A DNA stretch of 43,970 nucleotides, taken from positions 1 to 43,970 of the forward strand of contig JARXAF010000190.1 in NCBI GenBank assembly GCA_029865985.1, written 5' to 3'. Of this stretch, positions 15,420 through 24,812 are shown piece after piece. The first letter of the stretch is position 1. Every line of letters starts with the position of its first letter. Origin of the DNA: Verrucomicrobiota bacterium (GTDB lineage: Bacteria; Verrucomicrobiota; Verrucomicrobiia; Limisphaerales; UBA9464). A program made the translations under genes and the position numbers. The notes beneath the pieces are model-generated. The model searched no databases and was not told where the DNA came from. It saw nothing but the letters and a program-made list of their open reading frames with translations.

Positions 15420-15451
15420 GGAGGAAAAAGGAGAGAGGTTGGCTCTGGTTT

Positions 15452-16216
15452 TCAGTCACCCAAGTAGGCGGCGATGACTTTGGGATCCGCACGAATCTCC
15501 GCCGGTGATCCCTCGGCGATTTTCCGGCCGTATTCCAGAACATGGATGCGCTCGCAAATACCCATGACCACCTTCATGTCATGCTCCACGAGCAGCACGG
15601 CCAAGCGAAAGCGATCCCGCACGAAGCGGATCAGCCGCATCAACTCGTCCTTTTCGGACGGGTTCATTCCGGCGGCAGGTTCATCCAGCAAAAGCAGTCG
15701 CGGCCCCGTGGCCAAGGCCCGAACAATTTCCAGACGACGCTGATCACCATACGAAAGGCTCTTGGCCGGAGCATCCTGGACACGCTCCAAATTGAAGATA
15801 CCCAGCAACTCGCGAGTGCGGTCCTGCAATTCGGCTTCCTCCGCATGAAAGCGCCGACTGCGCAACCAGGACTCCCAGGCCCGATGCTCCAGATGTCGGT
15901 GAAAGGCCACCCGAACATTGTCTGAGACCGACAAGCTCGGAAAGAGGCGGATGTTCTGGAAGGTCCGGGCGATCCCACGCTCGGTGAGGTGGAATGGCTT
16001 CACACCAGCGGTGCCTGCGCCCGCGAACTCGATACGCCCTTCGGTGGGCTGATACACGCCGGTGATGAGGTTGAAGAGGGTGGTCTTGCCGGCACCATTG
16101 GGACCGATGAGCCCGGCCAACTCCCCTTCCCTCACGTCGGCCGTGACCGAAGAGACCGCCGTCAAACCGCCAAAACGGATGGTCACTTCAGACAGTTGTA
16201 GCAAGGAGGTGCTCAT
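15452..16216 (-). CDS. livG: Branched-chain amino acid ABC transporter ATP-binding protein LivG
   Basis: This 254-residue ABC ATPase has Walker A GPNGAGKTTLFN, GIARTFQNIRLFPSLSV (the LivG hallmark around the Q-loop), signature LSYGDQRRLEIVRAL, Walker B LLLLDEPAAGMNPSE, and the C-terminal half HDMKVVMGICERIHVLEYG. Its ATG overlaps the livM stop in an ATGA (16213-16216), so the two are probably translationally coupled. It works with LivF as the heterodimeric motor under the LivH/LivM permease. Confidence 0.94.
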   Translation of the reverse strand: MSTSLLQLSEVTIRFGGLTAVSSVTADVREGELAGLIGPNGAGKTTLFNLITGVYQPTEGRIEFAGAGTAGVKPFHLTERGIARTFQNIRLFPSLSVSDNVRVAFHRHLEHRAWESWLRSRRFHAEEAELQDRTRELLGIFNLERVQDAPAKSLSYGDQRRLEIVRALATGPRLLLLDEPAAGMNPSEKDELMRLIRFVRDRFRLAVLLVEHDMKVVMGICERIHVLEYGRKIAEGSPAEIRADPKVIAAYLGD

Positions 16217-17211
16217 GTGCGCTGCCTCCGACGTTCACCCCGATGGAACAGGCCCTGCGGACGCATGAGCATCAAGAGGATCAAGAGCAGTGAGTAGAGG
16301 ATCATCCGCATGTCCTTGATCCACTCGAGCGACCAAGCCGCTCCTCCAAAAGGATTGGGAACGGAGCGACTGCCCAATTCGCGAAGACCCTCCGGCAACA
16401 AGGTCAACAAGATGGCTGCGAAGACCACGCCCGCATGGCGACCCATGCCTCCGAGGATGACCATCACCACGATTTCGATGCTCTTGTCGAAGGAGAATCC
16501 GCCCGGGTTGAGGTACCCCTTGAGGTGCGCGTACAAGCCGCCCGCGATTCCCGCGAAGAAGGATCCGATGCCGAAGGCGGTGATCTTGTAGCGGGTTGTG
16601 TCCAGGCCCATGGCCTCGGCCGCCACTTCGTCATCGGCCACCGCCAGAAATCCGCGCCCATGGGTGGAATTGAGCAACGCCCACACCGTGTACACGGTCA
16701 GCGCCGCTGATCCGAAGGTCCAAAAGAGATTGGTATGGGTGGGCACGCCGGTCAGGCCGCGGGCTCCACCCACCGCATCCACATTCTGGAGAATCACTCG
16801 AATGATCTCGCCGAAGCCCAGCGTCACGATGGCCAGATAGTCGCCCTTGAGCCGCAGCGAGGGAGCCCCCACCGCAAGGCCCGCCGCCGCAGCGAGCAAT
16901 CCGCCCACCAGGAGGCTGAACGGAAAAAAGACCCATTGCAGGAGTGCCGGGCTCCACCCCAAACGCGGCGCCACCACCGTGGACAACATGGCCGAGGTGT
17001 AGGCACCCAAGGCCATGAAACCGGCGTGACCGAGAGAAAATTGGCCCGTGAAGCCATTGATGAGATTGAGGCTGGAGGCCAACACCACGCTGACACCCAC
17101 GCCCATCACCACGTCCAGAAAGTAGGGGTCGATCGAGCCGGAAACCGCCGAGGCCACTCCTGCCAGAATCAAGGCTGCCAGCAACCCGCGTTGGGCGATG
17201 GGAAACGCCAT
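16213..17211 (-). CDS. livM: Branched-chain amino acid ABC transporter permease LivM
   Basis: This 332-residue polytopic protein contains the LivM/LivH family signature: SLNLINGFTGQFSLGHAGFM, APSLRLKGDYLAIVTLGFGE and GRGFLAVADDEVAAEAMGLD, then GGLYAHLKGYLNPGGFSFDK. About ten hydrophobic segments are apparent. The C-terminus is short and basic (RGERRRQRT). It starts 2 bp after the livH stop and its own stop overlaps the livG start. It forms the transmembrane pore with LivH. Confidence 0.93.
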   Translation of the reverse strand: MAFPIAQRGLLAALILAGVASAVSGSIDPYFLDVVMGVGVSVVLASSLNLINGFTGQFSLGHAGFMALGAYTSAMLSTVVAPRLGWSPALLQWVFFPFSLLVGGLLAAAAGLAVGAPSLRLKGDYLAIVTLGFGEIIRVILQNVDAVGGARGLTGVPTHTNLFWTFGSAALTVYTVWALLNSTHGRGFLAVADDEVAAEAMGLDTTRYKITAFGIGSFFAGIAGGLYAHLKGYLNPGGFSFDKSIEIVVMVILGGMGRHAGVVFAAILLTLLPEGLRELGSRSVPNPFGGAAWSLEWIKDMRMILYSLLLILLMLMRPQGLFHRGERRRQRT

Positions 17212-17213
17212 GG

Positions 17214-18119
17214 TCAGACCTTCTCCACCTTGAGTTTGCCCAGCAGACCGGCGGGCCGGAACAGCAGGATGGCGATGAGGATGCCGAAGGCGATGGCATC
17301 GCGGAAGGTCGAGAGCCGCGTTCCCGACACGAAGGTCTCCACCAGACCAATGAGCAACCCACCCAGTGCCGCTCCCGGCAGGTTTCCAATCCCGCCCAGC
17401 ACCGCGGCCACGAAGGCCTTGAGGCCCGGCAGAGTGCCCATCAGCGGATCGATGCTGGGGTAGTTCATCGCATAGAGAACCCCGCCCGCTCCAGCCAGGG
17501 CTGAACCCAGTCCAAAGGTGAAGGAAATGATCCGGTCATTGTTGATGCCCACCAATGAGGCGGCCGTGGCATTGAAGGACAAGGCACGCATGGCCGTGCC
17601 GATGCGTGTGTGATGCACGATCCAGTAGAGCAACCCCAGAAGACTCAGGGCGACTGCCAACACCACCAACTGATGGGTCGAGACGGTCAAGGTGCCGAAA
17701 TGGAGCTGCTGGGAAGGAAAGAGCGCCGGAAAGGCCTTGGGGTTGGGCCCGAAACCGAGTCGAGAATTCTGAGCCACATTCTGGATGAGCAATGAAACAC
17801 CAATGGCCGTGATGAGCACCGTGAGGGTGGAGCGCTGTCGCAAGGGCTTGTAGGCAAGCTTTTCAATCACGACACCCAAGACGGCGCACACCGACATCGA
17901 CAACAACAAGGCCATCAACCCGCCGCCGATGGACTGGGTGGGCAACCCGAGTTTCTCCACCGAGTACCAGGCGACAAACGCCCCCAGCATGAAGACATCG
18001 CTATGGGCGAAATTGATGAACCGGAGCACGCCATAGACCATGGTATACCCCAGGGCGATGAGGGCGTAGATGGCCCCCAAAAGTACTCCATTGAGCAGTT
18101 GTTGCAGAAACTCGGTCAT
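17214..18119 (-). CDS. livH: Branched-chain amino acid ABC transporter permease LivH
   Basis: The frame opens at 18197, but family alignment starts at MTEFLQQLLNGVLLGAIYAL (ATG 18119, preceded by GCGGAAC), giving 301 residues. Hallmarks are ALGYTMVYGVLRFINFAHSD near the N-terminus, GTAMRALSFNATAASLVGIN in the middle, and AFVAAVLGGIGNLPGAALGG. Eight or so membrane segments fit LivH. This is the first gene of the liv operon. No periplasmic binding-protein gene (livK/livJ) occurs in the window; the 118 bp upstream lead into an unrelated fusion gene. Confidence 0.93.
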   Translation of the reverse strand: MTEFLQQLLNGVLLGAIYALIALGYTMVYGVLRFINFAHSDVFMLGAFVAWYSVEKLGLPTQSIGGGLMALLLSMSVCAVLGVVIEKLAYKPLRQRSTLTVLITAIGVSLLIQNVAQNSRLGFGPNPKAFPALFPSQQLHFGTLTVSTHQLVVLAVALSLLGLLYWIVHHTRIGTAMRALSFNATAASLVGINNDRIISFTFGLGSALAGAGGVLYAMNYPSIDPLMGTLPGLKAFVAAVLGGIGNLPGAALGGLLIGLVETFVSGTRLSTFRDAIAFGILIAILLFRPAGLLGKLKVEKV

Positions 18120-18237
18120 CGGGTTCCGCGGGCCCCGCCACGCGGACAAGACCTCAAGAAAACCGCAGTCGCGCCCAATGTCGAGCGCGGGTGACAAACA
18201 CGACGCAGGAGCGGACGAGACACTGGCAAGCTCGACC

Positions 18238-21200
18238 TCATTTCTGGAGGGAAGATTGAGCGGTGACTATGACCCGGCGAGCCAGCATCTGAAGGACTTC
18301 ATCTCCAGTCATTCTTTCCGGACGGATGTAACCCAACCGGCGGAAGCGAAGGACTTTGTCCAAGGCACCCTTGAGATCGCCCGCTCTCAGGTCGGCATCG
18401 ATCAATCGAGCCATCATGCCCGCCGGGCATCCGGGATCCTCCGAGAAATCCAACGGCCCAAACCGCTTTTCATCCAGATCAAGGGCTTCCTCGAAGAGCA
18501 CCCGGGCGCGGGCATCATTACCCCGATCCCAGCTCACCTCGGCCAACCGCATGCGGTGTGTTCGCTGACGGGCAGGATCCAATTGGGTGAGCGCTCCCAG
18601 AAACACCTCCAACCGGACCGAATCGGGCAAATGGAAGGCCGAGCGCCGAGTGCGGTGCTGAAGCAAGAGCAGGTCGGCCAACTGGCGCATGAGGTTGAGA
18701 TCGCCCAATTGCTCTTCATTGGAGAAGGACGGATGGCTGACCAGCGAGGCCACCTCGCCGTCCGGCGCGGGATTCTGGATGGCGTAGGTGGAAAGCAACC
18801 GGAGCACCGTTGGATCTTTCGGTTGAAGTTCCTGCCAACGACGCAAGACGGAGCGGAAAATCGGGAGTTGAGGAATGCCGATCTTGGCGAATTGCCGGGC
18901 CAAGGCTCGGCAATCTTCGGCCGTCAACGGAGCGCGCGCCAGGTGTTCCCCGAGGAGCGTCCGCGGCCGGGGGCGCTGAACCTCGTTGAGCCGATAAGGC
19001 ACCATGGCCATGCCGCGGACGAAAAAGGCCTGCTGGGCCCGATACTCGAGCACCGGATGAAAATCGCTGTGGATCGTCGTGCCGTCCGGGGCCAAAAAGA
19101 ACGCATCCCCGAAGGCCACCATTTGCAACGCCAGCACATTGACGGGCCGGGTGATCTCGATGCGCCCAAGGTCGGCCGCAACGGCAGGCTCGGCCAGGCG
19201 GCGGGCCATGGCCTGCAAGTCTGGACGGTAGGGTTGGGCAGCCCCGATGAGGAGCAGGTCGCTGGTGGAGGTTTGCCAAAGGCTCAGATGCGGGAACACC
19301 GAACCGAAGGTGGCCACGACGGTGGCGAAGGTCTCATCGTCGGTCTCATAGGCTTGGATCCACTGAGCGCAGAGACCACCGGGCTTCAGGCGAGCGAGAC
19401 AATCCTGATAATACTCCTGACTGAACACGGCGGCGACACCGGCCATCCAGGGATTCGACGGCTCGGTGACAATGATGTCGAAGGACTCCGGGGTGGTCTG
19501 GAGGAAAGTCTTGGCGTCCTCGATGTGGGTGTGGCACCGGGGATTGCGAAGGGCATCGTGGTTGAAGGGCGCGAAATGCTCACGGGCGACCTCGGTCACT
19601 TCCGGGGAAATCTCGACCAAGTCCACGGCCTTCACCGTCGGATGTTGCAGAATCGAGCCGACCGTCACGCCGCTGCCCGCGCCGACCACGAGGACTCTCT
19701 CGGCGGAAGGATGAAGCAACATCGGCAATTGGCCGGCCAGAATCTGGGTGCTCATGTCCTCACCGGAACTGGCGTCGGCCTTGCCGTTGACCTTGAGGCT
19801 GATGCTCGGCTGACCCGCGCGGTTGGTGACTGCCAGAATCGCAACCGTCGATCCGGCGCCGTCACGGTGGTAGGCCAGGTTGTAGATGTCGGCGCGCTGA
19901 CGGAATTCAGCAATACTCGCCGGAGGACGAACGTCGCGCCAGAGCCCCAGAACGAAGGCGCGCGACCAGCGTTCGCCGAGCGTGAGCGAGACCACAGCGA
20001 CCAGCACGGCCGTGGCCACCAACCCCTGGACCAGGGCCCTCGTGACGCCACCACGCCGAGAGGCCAGGGTGACCCATCCGATGAGTGCGTTGATGCCGAT
20101 GCCTAGAGCCAGGGTCGATGCCAACCCAAGGACGGGCAGGAAGACCAAACCGGTGAGAACGGCACCCAACACCGTCCCCACCGTGTTGACGGCGAACACC
20201 CGACCGACCGATCCACCGGTCGTCCGGAAGTCGGCCGTGACCACGCGGCTGGCCAACGGCAGGGTCATACCCAGGCATACGGCGGGCACGAAGAGCACAC
20301 TGAAACAGACAAGCACCTGGACCAGTTCATACAACGGATAGGCCGCCGGCCGCCGGGCGATGACATCGGCAAGATGAGCGAAGGCGTACGGAATGAGGTC
20401 GTAGAAAAACATCGAGACCAACAGCGTGCCGGCCAGCGCCCATTCGGCCACAGCGAAGGCGACGAGCGTGTCGTAGCGCCGGCGCCAGGCAGACACCAGC
20501 GCGCTGCCGACGGCGATGCCACTGATGAACGTGGCCAGCATCAGCGAGTAGGCGTGGGTGCTGGACCCGAGCGCCAGGGCCAACAAGCGGGTCCAAGCCA
20601 CCTCATAGAGCATGGCCACGAAGCCGGACAGGCCGGCGGCCACCAGCGCCACCCGGCACTCCAAAGGCGTGAAGGACTCGTCGGTCGCGGAACGTGCAAC
20701 CGGCTGAACTGGCTCATCGAGGCCCTCACCGCTGCGAGAACTCAGGACGTACGCGACCAAGGCGATGCCAAGGCTCAGCGTCGCGCCCAACTGCACCACT
20801 GCCTCGAGGCCCAACGCGGGAATCCACCACCAGTCGGCCAGCAGGATGCCGGCGACTGCGCCCGCACTGTTGATCGAGTAGAGCGCCGCCACCCTGCCAC
20901 GGAGCTCCGAAAGTGAACGGGTGACGTATTTGGTGAGCACCGGGAGCGTCGCGCCCATTAGCACGGTCGGCAGGAGGATGATGAGCACGGCGAAGCCGAA
21001 CTGCAGGGCCAGGCGCGGAGTCCCCTCGGGATGGACCGTCCGGATGACCGACAGGAAACCCTGTCGGACGGTCTCGAAATACCAGGGGAAAAACACCGCG
21101 AAGAGTCCGATCCCGGCCTCCAGACAGGCATAGAAGAACAGCGGTCTCCGGAGCGAATCAGCCCGCGTGCCCAACAGGGCGTTGCCCGCGGCCAATCCAC

Positions 21201-21360
21201 CCATGAAGGCGACGAGGACCGCGACCACGGCGTAGCTGGTGCTTCCAAGGAAAAGGGCCAGATACCTCGTCCAGACAACCTGATAAAGCAGGCCGGCGAG
21301 GCCTGAGACGAAAAACGAGGCGAGGATGGTCCAGAAGACCCCGCGGGAATTCGACTTCAT
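18238..21360 (-). CDS. Fused multi-spanning membrane protein with spermidine synthase-like domain and helical C-terminus
   Basis: This 1,040-residue protein has three parts. Residues 1 to about 480 form a polytopic, MFS-like region in two similar halves (FVSGLAGLLYQVVWTRYLAL and FVAMLYEVAWTRLLALALGS), each with an LGMTLP or MGATLP motif. Residues about 540-720 form a Rossmann domain of the spermidine synthase family: RVLVVGAGSGVTVGSIL, VDLVEISPEV, FDIIVTEPSNPWMAGVAAVF. The last 320 residues are helical and TPR-like. Such fusions are widespread in bacteria and labelled spermidine synthase, but in this subfamily the SpeE active-site DSTDP is TEPSNPW, so polyamine synthesis is doubtful. It follows a NUDIX gene by 36 bp and probably shares its transcript. 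Confidence 0.88.
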   Translation of the reverse strand: MKSNSRGVFWTILASFFVSGLAGLLYQVVWTRYLALFLGSTSYAVVAVLVAFMGGLAAGNALLGTRADSLRRPLFFYACLEAGIGLFAVFFPWYFETVRQGFLSVIRTVHPEGTPRLALQFGFAVLIILLPTVLMGATLPVLTKYVTRSLSELRGRVAALYSINSAGAVAGILLADWWWIPALGLEAVVQLGATLSLGIALVAYVLSSRSGEGLDEPVQPVARSATDESFTPLECRVALVAAGLSGFVAMLYEVAWTRLLALALGSSTHAYSLMLATFISGIAVGSALVSAWRRRYDTLVAFAVAEWALAGTLLVSMFFYDLIPYAFAHLADVIARRPAAYPLYELVQVLVCFSVLFVPAVCLGMTLPLASRVVTADFRTTGGSVGRVFAVNTVGTVLGAVLTGLVFLPVLGLASTLALGIGINALIGWVTLASRRGGVTRALVQGLVATAVLVAVVSLTLGERWSRAFVLGLWRDVRPPASIAEFRQRADIYNLAYHRDGAGSTVAILAVTNRAGQPSISLKVNGKADASSGEDMSTQILAGQLPMLLHPSAERVLVVGAGSGVTVGSILQHPTVKAVDLVEISPEVTEVAREHFAPFNHDALRNPRCHTHIEDAKTFLQTTPESFDIIVTEPSNPWMAGVAAVFSQEYYQDCLARLKPGGLCAQWIQAYETDDETFATVVATFGSVFPHLSLWQTSTSDLLLIGAAQPYRPDLQAMARRLAEPAVAADLGRIEITRPVNVLALQMVAFGDAFFLAPDGTTIHSDFHPVLEYRAQQAFFVRGMAMVPYRLNEVQRPRPRTLLGEHLARAPLTAEDCRALARQFAKIGIPQLPIFRSVLRRWQELQPKDPTVLRLLSTYAIQNPAPDGEVASLVSHPSFSNEEQLGDLNLMRQLADLLLLQHRTRRSAFHLPDSVRLEVFLGALTQLDPARQRTHRMRLAEVSWDRGNDARARVLFEEALDLDEKRFGPLDFSEDPGCPAGMMARLIDADLRAGDLKGALDKVLRFRRLGYIRPERMTGDEVLQMLARRVIVTAQSSLQK

Positions 21361-21396
21361 GGTGTGAGCGCAGACTACACTGGATTCCCGAAAAAC

Positions 21397-21912
21397 CTAG
21401 GATGAGGTTGGGACTTCGGAGCCCAGGCGCTCCCAAATCACCCGGAATGCGCTGGCGAAATCTTCCGGACGCCGCGCAACCCACTCGGAGATGGCCCCGA
21501 TCGTGAACCACCCTCCCCCACGAATTTCCGATGGCTGGAGCACGAACGGGCCTTCGTGATCGGCCCGATACACGCCGCAGAATTCCCAACCCGTGGATGC
21601 CGTGGCATCCAATTCGAAGATCCGACGAGGAGGTTGGGTCAGTTCTACACCCAGTTCCTCGGCGACCTCTCGGAGCGCCGTGCCATCCATGTCGTCACCG
21701 GCACTGACATGGCCCGAAGAGGAAGAATCCCAGACTCCGGGGAAATCGTCCTTCCAGAGCGCCCGCTGCTGGAGGAACAACTCGCCCCGTTGATTGAAGA
21801 CCAGCACATGGACGGCCCGATGACGCAGCTTCAGGCGGTGCACCTCGCTGCGGGGCGCCTTGCTGATGACCTGGTTTTGCTCATCGACCACATCAAACCA
21901 TTCCTCGGACAT
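21397..21912 (-). CDS. NUDIX hydrolase (YfcD/isopentenyl-diphosphate-isomerase-like)
   Basis: The frame extends upstream to 22053, but MSEEWFDVVDEQNQVISKAP at ATG 21912 matches the usual start of this family (WVDIVNEENEVI in E. coli YfcD), giving 171 residues. The NUDIX box reads GHVSAGDDMDGTALREVAEE then LGV: G-x5-D-x7-REVAEELGV, with Asp in the first metal-site position usually held by Glu. The preceding DSSSSGHV matches DATAGGVV of YfcD. It probably hydrolyses a nucleoside-diphosphate-linked compound or other pyrophosphate; the substrate cannot be read from sequence. It is first in a minus-strand run leading to the membrane fusion gene. Confidence 0.88.
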   Translation of the reverse strand: MSEEWFDVVDEQNQVISKAPRSEVHRLKLRHRAVHVLVFNQRGELFLQQRALWKDDFPGVWDSSSSGHVSAGDDMDGTALREVAEELGVELTQPPRRIFELDATASTGWEFCGVYRADHEGPFVLQPSEIRGGGWFTIGAISEWVARRPEDFASAFRVIWERLGSEVPTSS

Positions 21913-22039
21913 AGGGTCAGAGGTTCCGACAGCAGCCCGAGACCGGCAACCGCAGAACCGTTTGCCTTCCAAGGTAATCCCGGTGTTTCCCGTGACTGCC
22001 GCTTGACGGATGATGAGCGGCTTTCGAGATTGGAGGCAG

Positions 22040-22447
22040 ATGTCGCAGGCCAAACAACAGAAGTTGGGAAAGCGGGAAACCCGGGATCTCGATGTGGAGA
22101 TCGGTTTTCTCGAAGGGCTGGTTGGAAAGGACCCCCAGTATGTGGAGGCGCTCCAACTCTTGGCCGATGACTACACCCGGCGCGGGCGCATCAATGACGG
22201 CCTGAGAGTCGATCACCAACTCAAGTCGCTCCGGCCCGGCGATCCGGAAGTGCTCTTCAATCTGGCGTGCAGCCTGTCTCTGGCCGGTGACTTGGAATCG
22301 GCCATCGATGAACTGGTCCGGGCCATCGAGGCGGGCTACCGAGACTTCGATTGGATGCTCAAAGATCCAGACTTGGCCGCGGTCCGCAAGGAACCAGCCT
22401 TTCGAAAGGTCCGAGACCAGCTCAAGACCCTCAAGGCCGAGATTTGA
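22040..22447 (+). CDS. Small TPR-repeat protein
   Basis: ATG 22040 is preceded by GGAGG (22032-22036), the clearest Shine-Dalgarno site in this region, so it is chosen over ATG 22010. The 135-residue product is soluble and helical, with TPR-type motifs: EALQLLADDYTRRGRINDGL and EVLFNLACSLSLAGDLESAI, followed by a TPR-end element DPDLAAVRKEPAFRKV. No catalytic domain is present; it should be a cytoplasmic protein-interaction module. It diverges from the NUDIX gene and its 3' end overlaps the VWA gene tail-to-tail by 17 bp. Confidence 0.85.
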   Translation: MSQAKQQKLGKRETRDLDVEIGFLEGLVGKDPQYVEALQLLADDYTRRGRINDGLRVDHQLKSLRPGDPEVLFNLACSLSLAGDLESAIDELVRAIEAGYRDFDWMLKDPDLAAVRKEPAFRKVRDQLKTLKAEI

Positions 22448-24812
22448 TCTGGCCCGCCGGCGGGGCAGCATTCGATGCCGAATCATTCAAGGCCCGCGCC
22501 TGACGAACCAGCTGCAGGAACTCCATCCGGTATCCCTCTCGATCCGGGCCCTGCCCTTCCTCGGCCAGCGACTGAACCTTCTCCCAGGTCAAGTCACCCT
22601 TGTAGGGGGAATCCCGCAGCAGCAACCCGTAGCCCACCACAGCGGCGGCGAACTTGTAATCGGCCGTCGCTGCATCCGCACTCCGGTGGACATCTGGAAC
22701 ACCGACTTGAAGGCTCCGTGGCGGCTTGTTGGTGGTCGTGTTCTGAACCGTACCACCCGTCGGAGACCGGTAGCCCACCTGAAGGCTGAGCAAGTCGTTC
22801 GAAGGACCGGCGACCGCTGCAGACGCCTTGTCAGCAGCCGATTCCGGCCGGTTTCCCGAGCGATTGGGAACGATTTCGTACAAAGCAGTCACCGATTGAC
22901 CCGCCTCCATGGGAGTCCCTTTTTGCGCTGCAGCGTTGGTTTTGGAAGCCGCGCGACGGGTTGAAGGATCCCGGTTCTCCTGACTGAGCAATCGCCAGCG
23001 ATCGACGCGATCGGGATTGAACCGGACATCCACCGTCACGTCTTCAGCCGCCGTCGTCGGATCCGGCCGCAATTCTCGCTGCAAGGCCGCGCGCGCTTCG
23101 GCCGGGCTGGCGACCGAAGCATAGGTCTCGCCAGAAGGCGTGGGGACCCAAGGGGTGGCATTCGGGTCGGCCACTGGATCGGAGCCGAAACCCAGAACGC
23201 TCAGCAACACCCCCCATTCGGTCTGCTCACGAATGAGCGCCGCGAGCTCTTCCCGGGTGCCCACCTCGGCAGAGAATTCTCCGTCGAGGATCCAAATCAC
23301 GCGGTTGATGCCATCACGAACAAGATGCTGAGCGGCCAACGCATAGGCCCTGCGCAAGCCTTCCAAGCCGCGCGGGGCACCCTCGGCCCGCAACAAGCTC
23401 AGGCTTCGGGACAATCTATCTTGATCGCCCGCAGAGGTCGGCGGCAGAAGCACTCTTCCGCGAGGGCCGTCGAGCAACAAGGCCACGGAATCCCGATCCT
23501 TGAGGGTCTCAAAGAGGGTTTGCAGGCTCCGCTGAGCCCACGAGAGCCGATCCGCAGAGCCGGGACTCAGACTCACCAGCACGACGATGTTGGCTGCGGG
23601 ACGTCCGACAGGGCGCGTCGGGCGCGCCTGTACACCGATTTTCACCAGACGGTGATCGGGGCTCCACGGAGAATCAGCCACCTCGACATGGGCCGATACG
23701 GGATCCGATCCCGCAGGGGCCGGCTGGTTGTATGAAAAATAGTTAAGCAACTCGTCGAGACGGACCGCATCGGGTGATGGCAGTTGCCCTTCTTGAATGG
23801 CTCTTCGGACCTGGGGGTAACTCGTATTGCCTGGCTTCAGCGGGAAGGTGGACAGCGGAGTGGTTGCTGCCGACTGGAAGGGAATCTCTCGGGTGGTCTG
23901 AGCCTGACGACGCGGTGAAGACGCCTTGGTTGGAGATACAACCGGTTCGCGGGTCTCAGCCGCAGCCAACGCGTTTGGCACCGAAGGGCTGGCCTTGGCC
24001 TTGGCCTGGCCCAGCCATCGAGGGGATTCCTTCGAGTCCTTGGGCGCAAAAGACGCAACATCGCTGCTGCGGGCCGAAGCCGACACATCAGAGCCCAGGG
24101 CCGGCGCCAAGGTCGCGGTGGTCCCACCGGGCGCATCCTCCGAAACCGGCTCTCCTAACGCCGCAGAGTTTTTGCCCGAATGATCCCAACGCGGCGGAGG
24201 ATCACCGCGCTGGATTTCTGGTTGAATGAGGCTTTCAGGCACCGCATCCGTAGCCACCACATCGCCCAACGGTTGCTCCAACGGGTTGGTCGCTTCCGTC
24301 GCGGATTCAAGTTTCCGAACCGGCGTATTGGAGACAGTGCTGTTGGCAGCGACGGAACCGGCAGGGACTGAGGCAGACTTCCACGGACTCCAGAGAGCCA
24401 AAGCAATGCTCAATGCGGTCGCCGCAGCCAAACCCAACCCCATGGCCGGACGAGTGAGCACCGACCAGAACCGACGCCAGGGAGAGTCCGCGTTGGAAGA
24501 CAGTCCTTCAGCAAATCGCCGGGGCAATCCGCGCTCCGGATTGCGGGCATAAGCGAGAACGGCCTGACGACGGTCCAGGCTCAAACGATGGATCTCTTCC
24601 TGCGCCAGATCCGTTTCAACGCTATCGGCCAACCGTCGAATCTCTCCCACCTCGGCACGCAAGGCAGCCGAACGGGCCACGACTTTCTCGGCGGCGGCTC
24701 GGCGCTCGGCCCAACCGGGGACCGATTGTTCGTACGGGCCATCCTTCAAGGCGAAGTCGGTCAACTCCGGTGAATCAGGCGTCCAATCCGCGGGTGATGA
24801 AGAGGATTTCAT
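22431..24812 (-). CDS. YfbK-like VWA/DUF3520 membrane protein with anti-sigma-like N-terminus and degenerate MIDAS
   Basis: This 793-residue protein starts with a soluble acidic region (ELTDFALKDGPYEQ, AALRAEVGEIRRLADSVE), reminiscent of anti-sigma or sigma-partner N-termini in PVC bacteria. One membrane helix follows at about 122-141, then a low-complexity linker. From about residue 318 it follows the YfbK layout: NTSYPQVRRAIQEGQLPSPD, DELLNYFSYNQPAP, a VWA domain, and a DUF3520-like C-terminus (ADYKFAAAVVGYGLLLRDSP). Where typical family members read DVSGSM for metal binding (MIDAS), this one reads VSLSPGS, so the first Asp is lost. Its ATG overlaps the stop of the sigma gene (ATGA, 24809-24812). 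I infer a membrane partner or regulator of that sigma factor. Confidence 0.87.
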   Translation of the reverse strand: MKSSSSPADWTPDSPELTDFALKDGPYEQSVPGWAERRAAAEKVVARSAALRAEVGEIRRLADSVETDLAQEEIHRLSLDRRQAVLAYARNPERGLPRRFAEGLSSNADSPWRRFWSVLTRPAMGLGLAAATALSIALALWSPWKSASVPAGSVAANSTVSNTPVRKLESATEATNPLEQPLGDVVATDAVPESLIQPEIQRGDPPPRWDHSGKNSAALGEPVSEDAPGGTTATLAPALGSDVSASARSSDVASFAPKDSKESPRWLGQAKAKASPSVPNALAAAETREPVVSPTKASSPRRQAQTTREIPFQSAATTPLSTFPLKPGNTSYPQVRRAIQEGQLPSPDAVRLDELLNYFSYNQPAPAGSDPVSAHVEVADSPWSPDHRLVKIGVQARPTRPVGRPAANIVVLVSLSPGSADRLSWAQRSLQTLFETLKDRDSVALLLDGPRGRVLLPPTSAGDQDRLSRSLSLLRAEGAPRGLEGLRRAYALAAQHLVRDGINRVIWILDGEFSAEVGTREELAALIREQTEWGVLLSVLGFGSDPVADPNATPWVPTPSGETYASVASPAEARAALQRELRPDPTTAAEDVTVDVRFNPDRVDRWRLLSQENRDPSTRRAASKTNAAAQKGTPMEAGQSVTALYEIVPNRSGNRPESAADKASAAVAGPSNDLLSLQVGYRSPTGGTVQNTTTNKPPRSLQVGVPDVHRSADAATADYKFAAAVVGYGLLLRDSPYKGDLTWEKVQSLAEEGQGPDREGYRMEFLQLVRQARALNDSASNAAPPAGQIKSRP

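Noticed and set aside
18070-20106. A 678-codon plus-strand frame
   Set aside because: It is antisense to the membrane/spermidine-synthase-like fusion and livH, with no recognisable domain.
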